Below are positions 8,036 through 16,566 of a stretch of 64,000 nt of DNA, one piece after another. The notes beneath the pieces are model-generated. The model saw nothing but the letters and a program-made list of their open reading frames with translations, searched no databases and was not told the origin of the DNA. Each line of letters begins with the position of its first letter. The first letter of the stretch is position 1. This DNA comes from Geomonas subterranea (lineage in GTDB: Bacteria > Desulfobacterota > Desulfuromonadia > Geobacterales > Geobacteraceae). The stretch spans positions 4,208,501 to 4,272,500 of the forward strand of contig NZ_CP077683.1 of assembly GCF_019063845.1 (NCBI RefSeq), given 5' to 3'. The position numbers were made by a program, and so were the translations under genes.

Positions 8036-9065
8036 TGTCGATCTGCTCCCATGCCAGTTGGCGGTCCGCCTTGAGCGCGACCTTGGCCTTTTTGCCGAGC
8101 ACCGTCTCGAAGTGCTCCGCCTTGATTTCACCGGTCCCCGGGCGTTTCACCCAGATGTTGTCGTAGCTGAAGGTCTCCCCCGCCGCGATGTCCCGGATGG
8201 TGACGATGCAGGCGTAGGCGAAGTCGATGGTGGGCTGCTCCTCGGGGAGCACCCCCTTCCGCCCGCCGCGCGCAAGGAAGATGGCGCGGCTCCCCTCGAT
8301 GAGCTCTTTCAGCTCGACGGGGTCCATGGAGATCTCGATATCCGGCCCGGGCCACCCCTTGTCGGAGGTGAAGTGCCGCTCCAACAGCGAAGCCCCGAGC
8401 GCAACCGCGCCCAGGCAGGGGTAGTTGCTGAGCGAATGGTCGGAAAGGCCGACCGGGACCCCGGGGAAGGCCTCCTGCAGTTCGGCCAGCGCGCCCAGGC
8501 GCACCTTGTCGTAGGGGGTGGGGTAGATGCTGGTGCAGTGCATGAGCGCGAAGGGGACCCGGTGCTTCTCGAGGATGGCGACCGAGCGGGCGATGTTCTC
8601 CATGGGGTTCATCCCGGTGGAGAGGATCACGGGCTTGCCGTAGCGGGCGATGTGCTCGACCAGCGGGTAGTTGTTGCACTCCCCCGAACCGATCTTGTAG
8701 GCGGGAACATTGAGCTTTTCCAGCTGCACCGCGGCCGCGCGCGAGAAGGGGGTGCTCAGGAAGATGATCCCCTTCCCCTCGACGTAGCGTTTCAGCTCCG
8801 CTTCCTCGGCCGCGGTGAGGGCGCAGCGCTTCATGATGTCCCAGATCGACTCCTTGGCGTTCCCCGGGATGACGTCATTCGGGATCATCTCGTCCTCGAT
8901 GACGTGGGTCTGGAACTTCACGCATTCGCAGCCGGCCGCGGCGGCGTCGTCCACCATACGGATCGCCTTCTCCAGGCTCCCCTCGTGGTTGATGCCGATC
9001 TCCGCCAACACCAGCGGGGGATGGTTCGCGCCGACCTTGCGTCCGGCGATGTCGAATTCTCTCAT
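8028..9065 (-). CDS. legI: Nonulosonic acid synthase (NeuB/LegI family)
   Basis: 345 residues. The N-terminal NeuB TIM barrel shows LAEIGINHEGSLEKA, CVKFQTH, YKIGSGECNNYPL and GLSDHS, the conserved PEP- and metal-binding elements. The last ~60 residues form an SAF (antifreeze-like) domain (IAAGETFSYDNIWVKRPG). It condenses PEP with the 2,4-diacetamido-mannose-type product of the epimerase to make the nine-carbon acid. Start ATG has AGAGGATAAGC upstream. It begins 2 bp after the legF stop, giving a compact operon order synthetase-synthase-epimerase. Confidence 0.95.
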   Translation of the reverse strand: MREFDIAGRKVGANHPPLVLAEIGINHEGSLEKAIRMVDDAAAAGCECVKFQTHVIEDEMIPNDVIPGNAKESIWDIMKRCALTAAEEAELKRYVEGKGIIFLSTPFSRAAAVQLEKLNVPAYKIGSGECNNYPLVEHIARYGKPVILSTGMNPMENIARSVAILEKHRVPFALMHCTSIYPTPYDKVRLGALAELQEAFPGVPVGLSDHSLSNYPCLGAVALGASLLERHFTSDKGWPGPDIEISMDPVELKELIEGSRAIFLARGGRKGVLPEEQPTIDFAYACIVTIRDIAAGETFSYDNIWVKRPGTGEIKAEHFETVLGKKAKVALKADRQLAWEQIDNG

Positions 9066-9067
9066 GC

Positions 9068-9781
9068 TTATCCTCTTTTCTCCTGCATCCGGTGGGTCAT
9101 GAGCAGGTCGGCGATCAGGAAGTCCAGTTCGCTGTCAATGTCCAGCGAGCGCTCCGCGGGCATCAGGTAGGGCACCATGTTCTTGGGGTAGAAGGTGCGC
9201 TCCTCCAGGAAGACCCCGATTTTGATGACGTAGATGGCGCCATTGAAGCGGTACAGCTTCTCGCTCTCCTGGCGCCTGGTGATGTAGGGAGTGGAGCCGA
9301 TCTCCTTCAGCAAACCATCCTCGCCGATGCGCCTCAGCCACTGCGGCGGGCGCTCGTTGTCGGTGACGCTGACCACGGAGTCGGCGTCCTTCTCGCGCTG
9401 CAGGGCGAGCGCCCGGTCGATATCACCGGCGGTACGAAACGGGGAGGTGGGTTGCAGCAGGAGGATGAGGCGCGGGCGGTACCCTTCGTGCTCCGCGAGC
9501 CAGTCCAGGGTGTGCCGTACCGCCGCCTCCGAGGTCGCCGTGTCGCCGGCGAGCTCGGCCGGGCGCAGGAAGGGAACCTCGGCGCCGCTGGCCTTGCCGG
9601 CCGCGGCTATCTCGGGGTCATCCGTGGAGAGAACCAGCTTGAGAGGGGTCTGCGCGTTGAGGGCCGCCGCCGCGCTCCAAGCCAGCAGCGGCTTCCCCGC
9701 CAGGGGGCGTACGTTCTTGCGCGGGACTCCCTTGGAGCCGCCGCGGGCGGTGATCAGGGCCAGGATTTCGCTGACTGCCAA
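9068..9781 (-). CDS. legF: CMP-nonulosonate cytidylyltransferase (NeuA/LegF family)
   Basis: 237 residues with the nucleotide-binding signature ALITARGGSKGVPRKN at the N-terminus. Further CMP-sugar synthetase elements are LLQPTSPFRTAGDIDRAL and SVVSVTDNERPPQWLRR. It activates the nonulosonate with CTP for transfer by a glycosyltransferase. I choose the TTG start at 9781 because AGGAAGGAGA lies just upstream and the following residues (AVSEILALITARGG) match the family; the ATG further upstream has no ribosome site and adds a basic, non-family tail. It is the first gene of the operon and is preceded by a perfect sigma-54 promoter site. Confidence 0.92.
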   Translation of the reverse strand: MAVSEILALITARGGSKGVPRKNVRPLAGKPLLAWSAAAALNAQTPLKLVLSTDDPEIAAAGKASGAEVPFLRPAELAGDTATSEAAVRHTLDWLAEHEGYRPRLILLLQPTSPFRTAGDIDRALALQREKDADSVVSVTDNERPPQWLRRIGEDGLLKEIGSTPYITRRQESEKLYRFNGAIYVIKIGVFLEERTFYPKNMVPYLMPAERSLDIDSELDFLIADLLMTHRMQEKRG

Positions 9782-9887
9782 GTGGCTCTCCTTCCTGTCG
9801 TTAATTTGACTCCGGGGGGAGGTAAGCACTCCTCTCCGGCCGTTGGATGATGTCGCTGCGTGCTCTTTTGGTGCGGCAATCCAAATT

Positions 9888-9903
9888 TGCAACGGACGTG
9901 CCA
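9888..9903 (-). promoter_or_regulatory. Sigma-54 promoter of the nonulosonate operon
   Basis: On the minus strand the sequence is TGGCACGTCCGTTGCA, a complete match to the -24/-12 consensus TGGCAC-N5-TTGCA with GG and GC 10 bases apart. The predicted start point is about 96 nt before the legF TTG start. Confidence 0.8.
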
Positions 9904-9992
9904 GAGAGGAGGTGGTGTGCTAACGGGTGGGAAACGCGGGGCTTTTTCGAAAGGCGGGTTGGCGGTCAAAAAGTTGACCGCAGCAGTGCGCT

Positions 9993-10024
9993 AGGGGACA
10001 GGCTCTGCAGGTGCCTGTCCCCTT
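9993..10024. repeat. Family A palindrome between the triple-domain glycosyltransferase and legF
   Basis: AGGGGACAGGCTCTG followed by CAGGTGCCTGTCCCCTT, an inverted repeat of the dispersed GGGGAC...GTCCCC family. It lies directly behind the stop of the glycosyltransferase gene and could act as a 3' hairpin. Confidence 0.75.
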
Positions 10025-10027
10025 CGA

Positions 10028-12373
10028 TCAGGGCCGGCGCTCCAGGTTCAGGCGGAGGCGGGTCGGTCGCAGCGGTGGCGGCGGCGTCTCCCGCGGGCGG
10101 ATGCGCCGGTCGGCCGGGTCCTTGCGGCACAGGATGTTGTAGGCGAACTCCCGCTCCGGTTCCGCGCCGGTCCCTTGCCGCAACACCGCGAAGGTGAAGG
10201 GGTCGATGGGGACCTGCTCCAAGGGGGCGGGACGGTTGAGCGGAGCCCCTTCCCGGCGCAGATGGTCCATGAGGAGGGAAGCGGTGCAGCGGTCGCCCCG
10301 GGCCACCACCCTGAAGGAGTGCAGCGCCATGGCGCCCGGCTTAAGCATCCGCTCCACGTCGCGCACGATGCTGCGGCACCCTTCCTCGGAATGCTGCAGT
10401 TCTCCGCACTCTCCGACGCTGAAAACGAAGTCGAAATAGTTCCCCGGGAGCAATTCGCTGAAGCCCCCGATCTCCCCGTCCACCAGCCTGATCCCGTACA
10501 CGGGGCGCTGCAGCAGGTCCGCGCTTTCGGTGCGCAGCCGGTCCAGGTTCCACATCTCGTACTCCTGCTCCAAGGCGCGCACGATTCCCGAGGTACGGCT
10601 TCCGAAACTGAGGATCCTTGCCCCCTTCGGGATGTTGTCCCTGATGAAGGAGCAGATCAGGAGTTCCTGGTATCCCTTCAGGTCGCAGTCGGAGGGGCGG
10701 CTGCTCCCGGAGAGGCCCGCCGCATTCCTCTCGAACCAGGGGAAGTGGAGGCGCCTGGAATAGGTGAAGAAGCCGAAGTTTTCCGGCGTGATGCGGCTGC
10801 CGGCGCGACGCACCACCTCGGCCACCTGCAGGGGCGGGGGAGGAGGCTCCAGCGTCTGCGCCCCTTGCGCCCCAAAGAGATGCCGCTCCCGGATCACGAC
10901 CCGCTCGGCCTCCTGGTTGTAGCGCTCCAGGTGGGCCTCCGAGCGCTGTCCCTCGCCGGGCCGGCTCCGGAACCCGCCCAGTGGCGCATGCAGCGTGTAC
11001 AGCCGTGCGTGGCGGAAAAAGCGGGCCCACAGTTCCAGGTCCCCGGCGAGGGCAAAGTCGGGATCGAGCCCCCCCGCCTTGTCCCAGAGGCTGCGGCGCC
11101 AGAAGGTCGACTCCTGCTGGATGAATGGTGCGTTGACCTCGCCGCGCAGGTATTTCTCGCGGCTCCAGGCCGGCGGCTCCGAGGAAAACCCGGCCGCCTT
11201 GCCGTCGCTGTCCCAGAGCGTGGGGCTGCCGGTGAGCCACTCCACCTCGGGACAGCCGAGGAAAGCATCGCCGACCAGGTGCAGCGCGCCGGGGTGGTAC
11301 TTGTCGTCGGAGTTGATCCAGGCGAGCACCTCGCCGGTGGCGCGCCGGAAACCCTCGTTGATCGCGGCGTAGTGCCCCCCGTCCGGGCGGCTCTGCCAGT
11401 AGGAGAGATGCTTTTCGTACTTCTTGATGATCTCGATCGAACCGTCGCTGCTGCCCCCGTCCATGACGATGTACTCGAGATTCGGGTACCCCTGGCTCAG
11501 CACCGAGTCGAGGCATTCCGCCAGGTATTCGCCCTGGTTGTAGGAGGGAGTGACGATGGAGAGCCGCGGCAACTGGCGTGGCACGATGACGCTTGGGGGC
11601 GAGAAGTCCCGGATCGGGTAGCGGATCAGCGGCGGCGCGCTGGAGCGGTGCGGCTCGGCGGGGAGTTGCAGGGCAAGTTCCCGGTCGATCACCTTCTTGC
11701 ACTCGTCCATGTACTGGTCGCGGTGCTTGTTGCAGCGCTGCTCCGAGCTGTACATCCTGAACCCGCCGGTGAGCGCGTCCACAGAGTACAGAGGGGAGAG
11801 ACGGCTCATGCGCATCCAGAGGTCGAAGTCGGCGGCGAGCTTGTACTCGATGTTGAGGGCGCCCCCGGCGCGGTCCCAGAGGCTCCTGCGCCAGTAGGTC
11901 CCTTCCTGCATCACCATGAGGCAGTAGCCGTACAGGAGTTCCTCGCTCAGCATCTGGTCGTGGCACCAGGTCTGGGTCATGTACTCGAAGGGGTGCAGCT
12001 TCCCGTCGCCGTCGAAGCCGACCCTCCTGCCGGTCAGAAACTCGACGTGCGGCAGCTTGTCGAACACCTCCCCCACCACGGTAAGACCCCCCTTGTGCAG
12101 CATGTCGTCCGCGTTCAGCCATCCCATGACCGGCCTGGTCGAGCGCTTGAAGCCGGCGTTCAAGGCCTGGTAGTGGCCGCCGTCCGGCGCGCTCTGCCAG
12201 TAGGCAAGGTACTTCTCGTACTTCCTGATGATCTCCACGGAGCCGTCGGTGCTGCCGCCGTCCATGATGATGTATTCCAGGTCGGGATAGTTCTGGCTCA
12301 GGATGGAATCGATGCACTGCTCCAGGTACGTGGCCTGGTTCAGGGAGGGGGTGACTATGGTGATACCTTGCAT
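10028..12373 (-). CDS. Tandem GT2 glycosyltransferase with C-terminal methyltransferase-like domain
   Basis: 781 residues in three parts. Domain 1 (about 1-230) is a GT-A family 2 transferase: MQGITIVTPSLNQATYLEQC, IIMDGGSTDGS and MGWLNADDM. Domain 2 (about 265-500) repeats it: LSIVTPSYNQGEYLAECLDS, IVMDGGSSDGS and LAWINSDDK. The two halves are clearly an internal duplication. The C-terminal part (about 575-720) has a degenerate SAM-methyltransferase look (GARILSFGSRTSGIVRAL, FDFVFSVGECGELQHS). It could add two residues of the glycan in succession. It sits upstream of the nonulosonate operon under its own sigma-54-like site. Start ATG at 12373 has AAGGACGATAC upstream. Confidence 0.85.
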   Translation of the reverse strand: MQGITIVTPSLNQATYLEQCIDSILSQNYPDLEYIIMDGGSTDGSVEIIRKYEKYLAYWQSAPDGGHYQALNAGFKRSTRPVMGWLNADDMLHKGGLTVVGEVFDKLPHVEFLTGRRVGFDGDGKLHPFEYMTQTWCHDQMLSEELLYGYCLMVMQEGTYWRRSLWDRAGGALNIEYKLAADFDLWMRMSRLSPLYSVDALTGGFRMYSSEQRCNKHRDQYMDECKKVIDRELALQLPAEPHRSSAPPLIRYPIRDFSPPSVIVPRQLPRLSIVTPSYNQGEYLAECLDSVLSQGYPNLEYIVMDGGSSDGSIEIIKKYEKHLSYWQSRPDGGHYAAINEGFRRATGEVLAWINSDDKYHPGALHLVGDAFLGCPEVEWLTGSPTLWDSDGKAAGFSSEPPAWSREKYLRGEVNAPFIQQESTFWRRSLWDKAGGLDPDFALAGDLELWARFFRHARLYTLHAPLGGFRSRPGEGQRSEAHLERYNQEAERVVIRERHLFGAQGAQTLEPPPPPLQVAEVVRRAGSRITPENFGFFTYSRRLHFPWFERNAAGLSGSSRPSDCDLKGYQELLICSFIRDNIPKGARILSFGSRTSGIVRALEQEYEMWNLDRLRTESADLLQRPVYGIRLVDGEIGGFSELLPGNYFDFVFSVGECGELQHSEEGCRSIVRDVERMLKPGAMALHSFRVVARGDRCTASLLMDHLRREGAPLNRPAPLEQVPIDPFTFAVLRQGTGAEPEREFAYNILCRKDPADRRIRPRETPPPPLRPTRLRLNLERRP

Positions 12374-12449
12374 GTATCGTCCTTATCCCGTGGGTGGCGC
12401 TCGTGCTGCAGAGGGACGGCTGTGTCGCCGTGGCCGGTCCTGGGAAGTT

Positions 12450-12465
12450 TGCAGTTAACATGCCA
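12450..12465 (-). promoter_or_regulatory. Candidate sigma-54 promoter of the tandem glycosyltransferase gene
   Basis: Minus-strand TGGCATGTTAACTGCA. GG and GC are separated by exactly 10 bases, with two departures from the consensus. The predicted leader is about 66 nt. Confidence 0.6.
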
Positions 12466-12502
12466 CGAGCCCGGGGAGCGCTGTCAGAATAGGCGTGCGA
12501 CG

Positions 12503-12529
12503 CCTCCCCCTCCCTTGACGGGAGGGGGC
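12503..12529. repeat. Family C hairpin, single arm
   Basis: CCCCCTCCCTTGACGGGAGG and flanks match one end of the family C element. It lies between the DUF1566 protein and the tandem glycosyltransferase. The rest of the 295-bp gap shows the sigma-54 site but no gene. Confidence 0.6.
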
Positions 12530-12668
12530 AACGGCAGCTTCCAGCACCCGGCCGCGCCGCCGGTACCTGCTACTTCGTGCCTGGCGCCCTCGTTAAAAAA
12601 GGGTCACCGCCTGTGGCAGTAACCCTTCTTCACTTATTACAGCAACAAACCCGCTACATCTTAATCGT

Positions 12669-14747
12669 TTACGGAACCCGCAACAAGATCGTTCGCCTGT
12701 CGAAAGTCGTGCCAAAGTGGTTGGTTGCCGCAATCTCTATCACATTCTCTCCGCCTCCCAACGAAAAGACTCCGCTGAAGTTGCCGGAGGGGACGGCGAA
12801 TTGAACGGGGACGGAAGTTGTAGTGCCGTTGTTGGCTATGCTGATGATGAGCGTGTCTTTTTTATGGAGGCCGTCGACATTGCCTGTGATGCTGAGAGAG
12901 GCGTCGCTCGTGACAGTACCATCGGCAGGTGCGTTGATAGTGAGCGCCGGTTTTTTCGAGGGGCGCCCGGTGACCTTCAGGGGCTGTGTTTGTGAGGCGG
13001 GATTGTAGTTAGCGTCCCCGGCTTGCCAAGCAGTTATAGTAGCGGTGCCTCCACCGATGATATGGATCATTCCTCCGGAGATGCTTGCCACTCTGCTGTC
13101 GCTGCTGGTGTAGCTGACCGCAAGCCCTGAACTAGCGGTAGCGCCCGGATCGAAGTCGGGATCACCTACGGATCTGGTAGCTATTGCTGGGAAAACCATG
13201 GTCTGGTCGGCCTTGAGTACCGTCAGCCCGACAGTGGCAGCTGCAATCGTATAGTTGGCGGTATCTGCAGGCGTGAAGATAACGGTCAGCGTATTGGGCC
13301 CCGCGTTCAGCACGGTGCCCGCCGCAGGTGAGTAGAAAAATGCACCGGCAACGTCGGCCGTGGCGTTGAGTTGTGTTGTTGAAAGAGCTGCACCGTACAC
13401 GAGGTCCACCGGGTCCGCCCAAGTGATGGCGGGGGTCGCCTTGACGACGTTGATGGTCACTGTCTTCGTTGAGGTTTTGTAACGTGCAGTATCGGAAGGT
13501 GTAAACGTTACACTCAGTGTGTGGGTTCCCGCATCGAGCACCGTGCCTGCAACTGGCGTGTAGACGAACGTTCCTTCAACATCAGTCGTAGCGTTCAGTT
13601 GAACCGCAGCAATAGGCGTCCCGTAAACGATATCGTAAGGTTTGGTCCAGTTGATGACTGGTGTCCTCAGACCGGGTCCCCCGCCCCGAACTGGCAAGAC
13701 GTACTGCAACGAGGTTTTAGCAACCCAACTGGTATAAAAGCTGCCAGAAGCCTTAACCCAGGCGCCGATGGTGTTTTTCGCGTAGGTACTGGATGACCAG
13801 TAATATCCGAGCTGGTAATTGAGGAAGACATGATATTTGAAATAGTCGGAATACTGGGCGTGGGAAAGCGTTTGCAGTTCGTTAAGATTTGGCAGACGCC
13901 AGTCATTATACCCAAGGTAGTTGGTGCTGTTCAGGGTCTCGATGAAGTCAAGCGCTTGCTGCCACGTCATCTTGCCGGCCAGTCCGGCATTTTTAGGCCA
14001 TACCAGCCCGGTCAGGTTGTCTAAGAGGGTCAGGTCCGCTGGATTCGCGAGGCTGTTATCGGTAAAACGGGGATCCGGCCATTCGATTCCCATTCGCAAG
14101 TTGGCATCTTCAGTGCCGCTGCATGCCCGCCAGGAACCGTCACTCCCGGAACAGGTCTGTCTACCCGTTTCAGGCAGCGCCACAACACCGGGTCCCGCAC
14201 CGCGCACAAACCAGGCATAGCTGTATAGGTTAGTGGCGACGCCGCCGTCAGCCATGTTTACCATCATAGAAGGGGAGGTTGACGTCCGGTAATGCTGGCT
14301 AAGAACGTTTGCGAACCCTTGCGACATCAACCATTGGGACTGGTCCGGCGCTCCGATGTTGACAAGGCTCTTGAGCTCGTTGATGTTTGGCAGACGCCAG
14401 TCGCTGTGCCCTAAGTAGCTGATGCTATTGTAGTATGCCGCGGTATCCAACGCTGTTTGCCAGGTGGATGTCCCCACTATGACCCCATTGGCAGCTTTAT
14501 CATAGTTCCCTTTATAGGCGTTTTTTTCCCACATCAGTCCTGTCAGTTTATCGGTGATGGTCTGATCGCCGTTATCGGTAAAACGAGGAATAGGCCACGC
14601 CACGCCTGTTTGTAGAGCCCCGTCATCCCCTGCAGCATAGCTTGCGGCCTGCCCTGTCCGAGGGATCTCAACAGTGCCCGCGTATACGTGGAGTGGACGC
14701 AACAACGTCAACGTCAGTAGCAAAAACAGGGAAAGTTTCTGGATCAC
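12669..14747 (-). CDS. Secreted protein with two DUF1566 (Lcl-like) domains and Ig-like repeats
   Basis: 692 residues from a GTG start (GGAGG 9 nt upstream) that yields a clean signal peptide, VIQKLSLFLLLTLTLLRPLHVYA. Two DUF1566 domains follow (residues ~40-230 and ~235-390), each with the hallmark FTDN..., LTGLMWEKNA / LTGLVWPKNA and YLGHSDWRLPNINEL / YLGYNDWRLPNLNEL. Next come two ~85-residue Ig-like repeats (IVYGTPIAAVQLNAT and LVYGAALSTTQLNAT), a BIG2-like segment and a final beta domain. Such architecture is typical of surface adhesins. Base composition is visibly less GC-rich than the flanks, hinting at a different history. Its position in a glycan locus makes it a possible glycosylated surface protein (inference). 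Confidence 0.8.
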   Translation of the reverse strand: MIQKLSLFLLLTLTLLRPLHVYAGTVEIPRTGQAASYAAGDDGALQTGVAWPIPRFTDNGDQTITDKLTGLMWEKNAYKGNYDKAANGVIVGTSTWQTALDTAAYYNSISYLGHSDWRLPNINELKSLVNIGAPDQSQWLMSQGFANVLSQHYRTSTSPSMMVNMADGGVATNLYSYAWFVRGAGPGVVALPETGRQTCSGSDGSWRACSGTEDANLRMGIEWPDPRFTDNSLANPADLTLLDNLTGLVWPKNAGLAGKMTWQQALDFIETLNSTNYLGYNDWRLPNLNELQTLSHAQYSDYFKYHVFLNYQLGYYWSSSTYAKNTIGAWVKASGSFYTSWVAKTSLQYVLPVRGGGPGLRTPVINWTKPYDIVYGTPIAAVQLNATTDVEGTFVYTPVAGTVLDAGTHTLSVTFTPSDTARYKTSTKTVTINVVKATPAITWADPVDLVYGAALSTTQLNATADVAGAFFYSPAAGTVLNAGPNTLTVIFTPADTANYTIAAATVGLTVLKADQTMVFPAIATRSVGDPDFDPGATASSGLAVSYTSSDSRVASISGGMIHIIGGGTATITAWQAGDANYNPASQTQPLKVTGRPSKKPALTINAPADGTVTSDASLSITGNVDGLHKKDTLIISIANNGTTTSVPVQFAVPSGNFSGVFSLGGGENVIEIAATNHFGTTFDRRTILLRVP

Positions 14748-14856
14748 GGTCAGGCGCCTCCTTATCTCATGATGACTGCTGTTGCTGTGACTAAGGTAGT
14801 GACTGGACAAGGAACGGCTGAACAAGGCGCCAAATAGAAGTTGACGCATCTTTGTC

Positions 14857-14872
14857 GGCAATTCGCATGCCA
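14857..14872 (-). promoter_or_regulatory. Candidate sigma-54 promoter of the DUF1566 protein gene
   Basis: Minus-strand TGGCATGCGAATTGCC keeps TGGCA, TTGC and the 10-base GG-GC spacing. The predicted start point lies about 99 nt upstream of the GTG start at 14747. Confidence 0.6.
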
Positions 14873-15259
14873 CCAGGGGTAACCCTTAAAAAACAGCAGG
14901 TTGTGTTCTCGGGGATGGTGGTTCAACGGCAAAACACCGCAGAATTGTGCAAATATTGCACAGCGGAATTGTTCAGGTGATGCGCAGTGGGAAGCGGCGA
15001 TTGCCGCCAGTAATGGGTGAAATGCGGGAGTGAATGGAAGGATTCGGCCTCCCCCGCCTCGGACCCGCAAAGTCTCTGGGAGGATTGAAGGTTCTTGCTC
15101 ATACTAGAAGTCGGGGGGGATGGGGGCGCCCCGGAACCCGGCAGAGCGAACGCGCCGGGGACTGCTGCATGGCGGGACAGGGTTGATCGGCAGTTAATGC
15201 ACCAGTGATGGTACTCCTTTTGAGGGCAGGGGAGGCAAGGGGGAGCGGGAAAATGAAAA

Positions 15260-15282
15260 GGCGCCCGTCAGGGACGGGCGCC
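15260..15282 (-). terminator. Rho-independent terminator of the TPR/Ig-like gene
   Basis: Perfect GC stem GGCGCCCGTC / GACGGGCGCC, followed on the minus strand by TTTTCATTTT. It lies 27 bp beyond the stop codon. Confidence 0.85.
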
Positions 15283-15308
15283 TCGTGGGTGGCTGTACTG
15301 AATCACAC

Positions 15309-16529
15309 TTAGAATGTGGTGGAGGCGGCGTAATCCCACTCGTCAGCAGTTGGGTCGATCATCTTTCCCGTTATGTCCTTTCCTGAAAATTTGAAGACCA
15401 TGTGTGCAGAGTCGATGGTGGCGTTGTTCGTGTCGTTCTGGCTCAGCATGAAGGTGACAGTCGCGCTCTGTGCATCAGAATCATAGCTCACGGTCATGGG
15501 GTTTTGCGGGATATAGGCTTCGGTGGGGAGAACCGGCTGCAGGTTGTTGTAATACCCCGCCGCCCCGCCGCTTGCCTTGGTGATGGTCCAGTTGGTCACG
15601 TCCTGTACCGATTGGGGGTCCATCTTCGAATCGAAGTAGAAGGTCAGGCTGAAGGCCTTGGACGAATTTGGGGTGGAGAGGTTGGTGACGTCCAGCAACA
15701 TGAGCTGGTACGGGTCGTAACCCACCTCCGGGAGGTCTTGCGGTTTCTGCAAGATCGGGAAAAAGGTGTCGAGTTCGCCGCCGCCTCCAGCGACCATCTT
15801 GGGCTTCGCTATGGTCCTTTTCAGCAGTTCTCCCTGTGCCGCGTCAAGCCTGCTGAGCGTGTCGACTTCGGACTGCGCGCTGGTTGTATCCCCGAGCGCG
15901 GCATACGCTACGCCGAGCTCGAAGTGGGCCGCTGCCATCTTCGGCCTTAGTTTGATGGCCTGGGTGAGTTGCTTCACGGCGTCCTGGAATTTCCCTTCCT
16001 TGTTGTAGGTCACCCCAAGGCTGTAGTAGGGGTTGGGATCGGTGGGAGCCATCTTGGAGACCTTCTTGAACTGAGCCTCCGCCTCCGGTAGCCGGTTGGT
16101 CTGCAGGTAGAGCTGTCCCAGGGTATAGGGCGCCACCATGTCGCTCGGATTGATGCGCGCCGCGTCCTTGAACTCCTTTTCGGCCAGGTTGTACTTCTTC
16201 TGCTGCAGGTAGATGTTGCCGAGGTTGGTGTGCACCGAGTCCTGGGTCGGGTCGATGGTGAGGGATGTCTTGTAGGTCTTGATTGCCTCGTCGTACTTCT
16301 TTTGCGCCAGGTAGGCGTTGGCCAGGTAGTTGTACGACTGCGCGTTGGTCGGATCGAGGGAGATGGCGCGCTTGAACTCGCTGGCTGCCCGGGCGTAGTC
16401 CTTCTTCTGGAAATAGCCCGCACCGTTGGCCATGGCGTTGGTCGCCGCCTGGGCCTTCATGCTGTCCTGCGAGGTCAGCGTGTCGAACATGTCGCCCAGG
16501 TAGTCCCAGGCTGTCTTCTGGGTTGCCAT
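15309..16529 (-). CDS. TPR protein with C-terminal Ig-like (SbsA/Big_5-type) domain
   Basis: 406 residues without a signal peptide. About six consecutive tetratricopeptide repeats occupy residues ~30-220 (for example GAGYFQKKDYARAASEFKRA, NLGNIYLQQKKYNLAEKEF and SLGVTYNKEGKFQDAVKQL). A beta-rich domain of ~130 residues (LTFYFDSKMDPQSVQDVTNW) resembles the Ig-like module that follows TPRs or S-layer anchors. Start ATG has CGGAGGATGTT upstream. A sigma-28-like site precedes it and a strong terminator follows, so it is probably a monocistronic unit. A TPR protein under a flagellar-type promoter beside a TPR-fused glycosyltransferase suggests a scaffold role in glycosylation or motility (inference). 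Confidence 0.8.
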   Translation of the reverse strand: MATQKTAWDYLGDMFDTLTSQDSMKAQAATNAMANGAGYFQKKDYARAASEFKRAISLDPTNAQSYNYLANAYLAQKKYDEAIKTYKTSLTIDPTQDSVHTNLGNIYLQQKKYNLAEKEFKDAARINPSDMVAPYTLGQLYLQTNRLPEAEAQFKKVSKMAPTDPNPYYSLGVTYNKEGKFQDAVKQLTQAIKLRPKMAAAHFELGVAYAALGDTTSAQSEVDTLSRLDAAQGELLKRTIAKPKMVAGGGGELDTFFPILQKPQDLPEVGYDPYQLMLLDVTNLSTPNSSKAFSLTFYFDSKMDPQSVQDVTNWTITKASGGAAGYYNNLQPVLPTEAYIPQNPMTVSYDSDAQSATVTFMLSQNDTNNATIDSAHMVFKFSGKDITGKMIDPTADEWDYAASTTF

Positions 16530-16566
16530 AACATCCTCCGTGCTAGATACTCATTAGCCACCTGTC

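Larger units (their letters stand above)
14748..15308. other. 561-bp gap: promoter region of the DUF1566 gene plus terminator of the TPR gene
   Basis: It contains a sigma-54-like site (14857-14872) and the minus-strand terminator 15260-15282. I see no plausible gene in the remainder; short open frames here lack family resemblance and ribosome sites. No riboswitch consensus was recognised. Confidence 0.6.

Noticed and set aside
9782-9892. ATG at 9892 as the legF start
   Set aside because: The extra 37 residues overlap the sigma-54 site and resemble no family; the TTG at 9781 has a strong ribosome site.
10175-12622. 815-codon plus-strand open frame opposite the tandem glycosyltransferase
   Set aside because: Long antisense frames are common in high-GC DNA; no recognisable domain.
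15083-15230. Possible riboswitch in the DUF1566 upstream region
   Set aside because: Neither the GEMM c-di-GMP core nor any other class I know could be matched.
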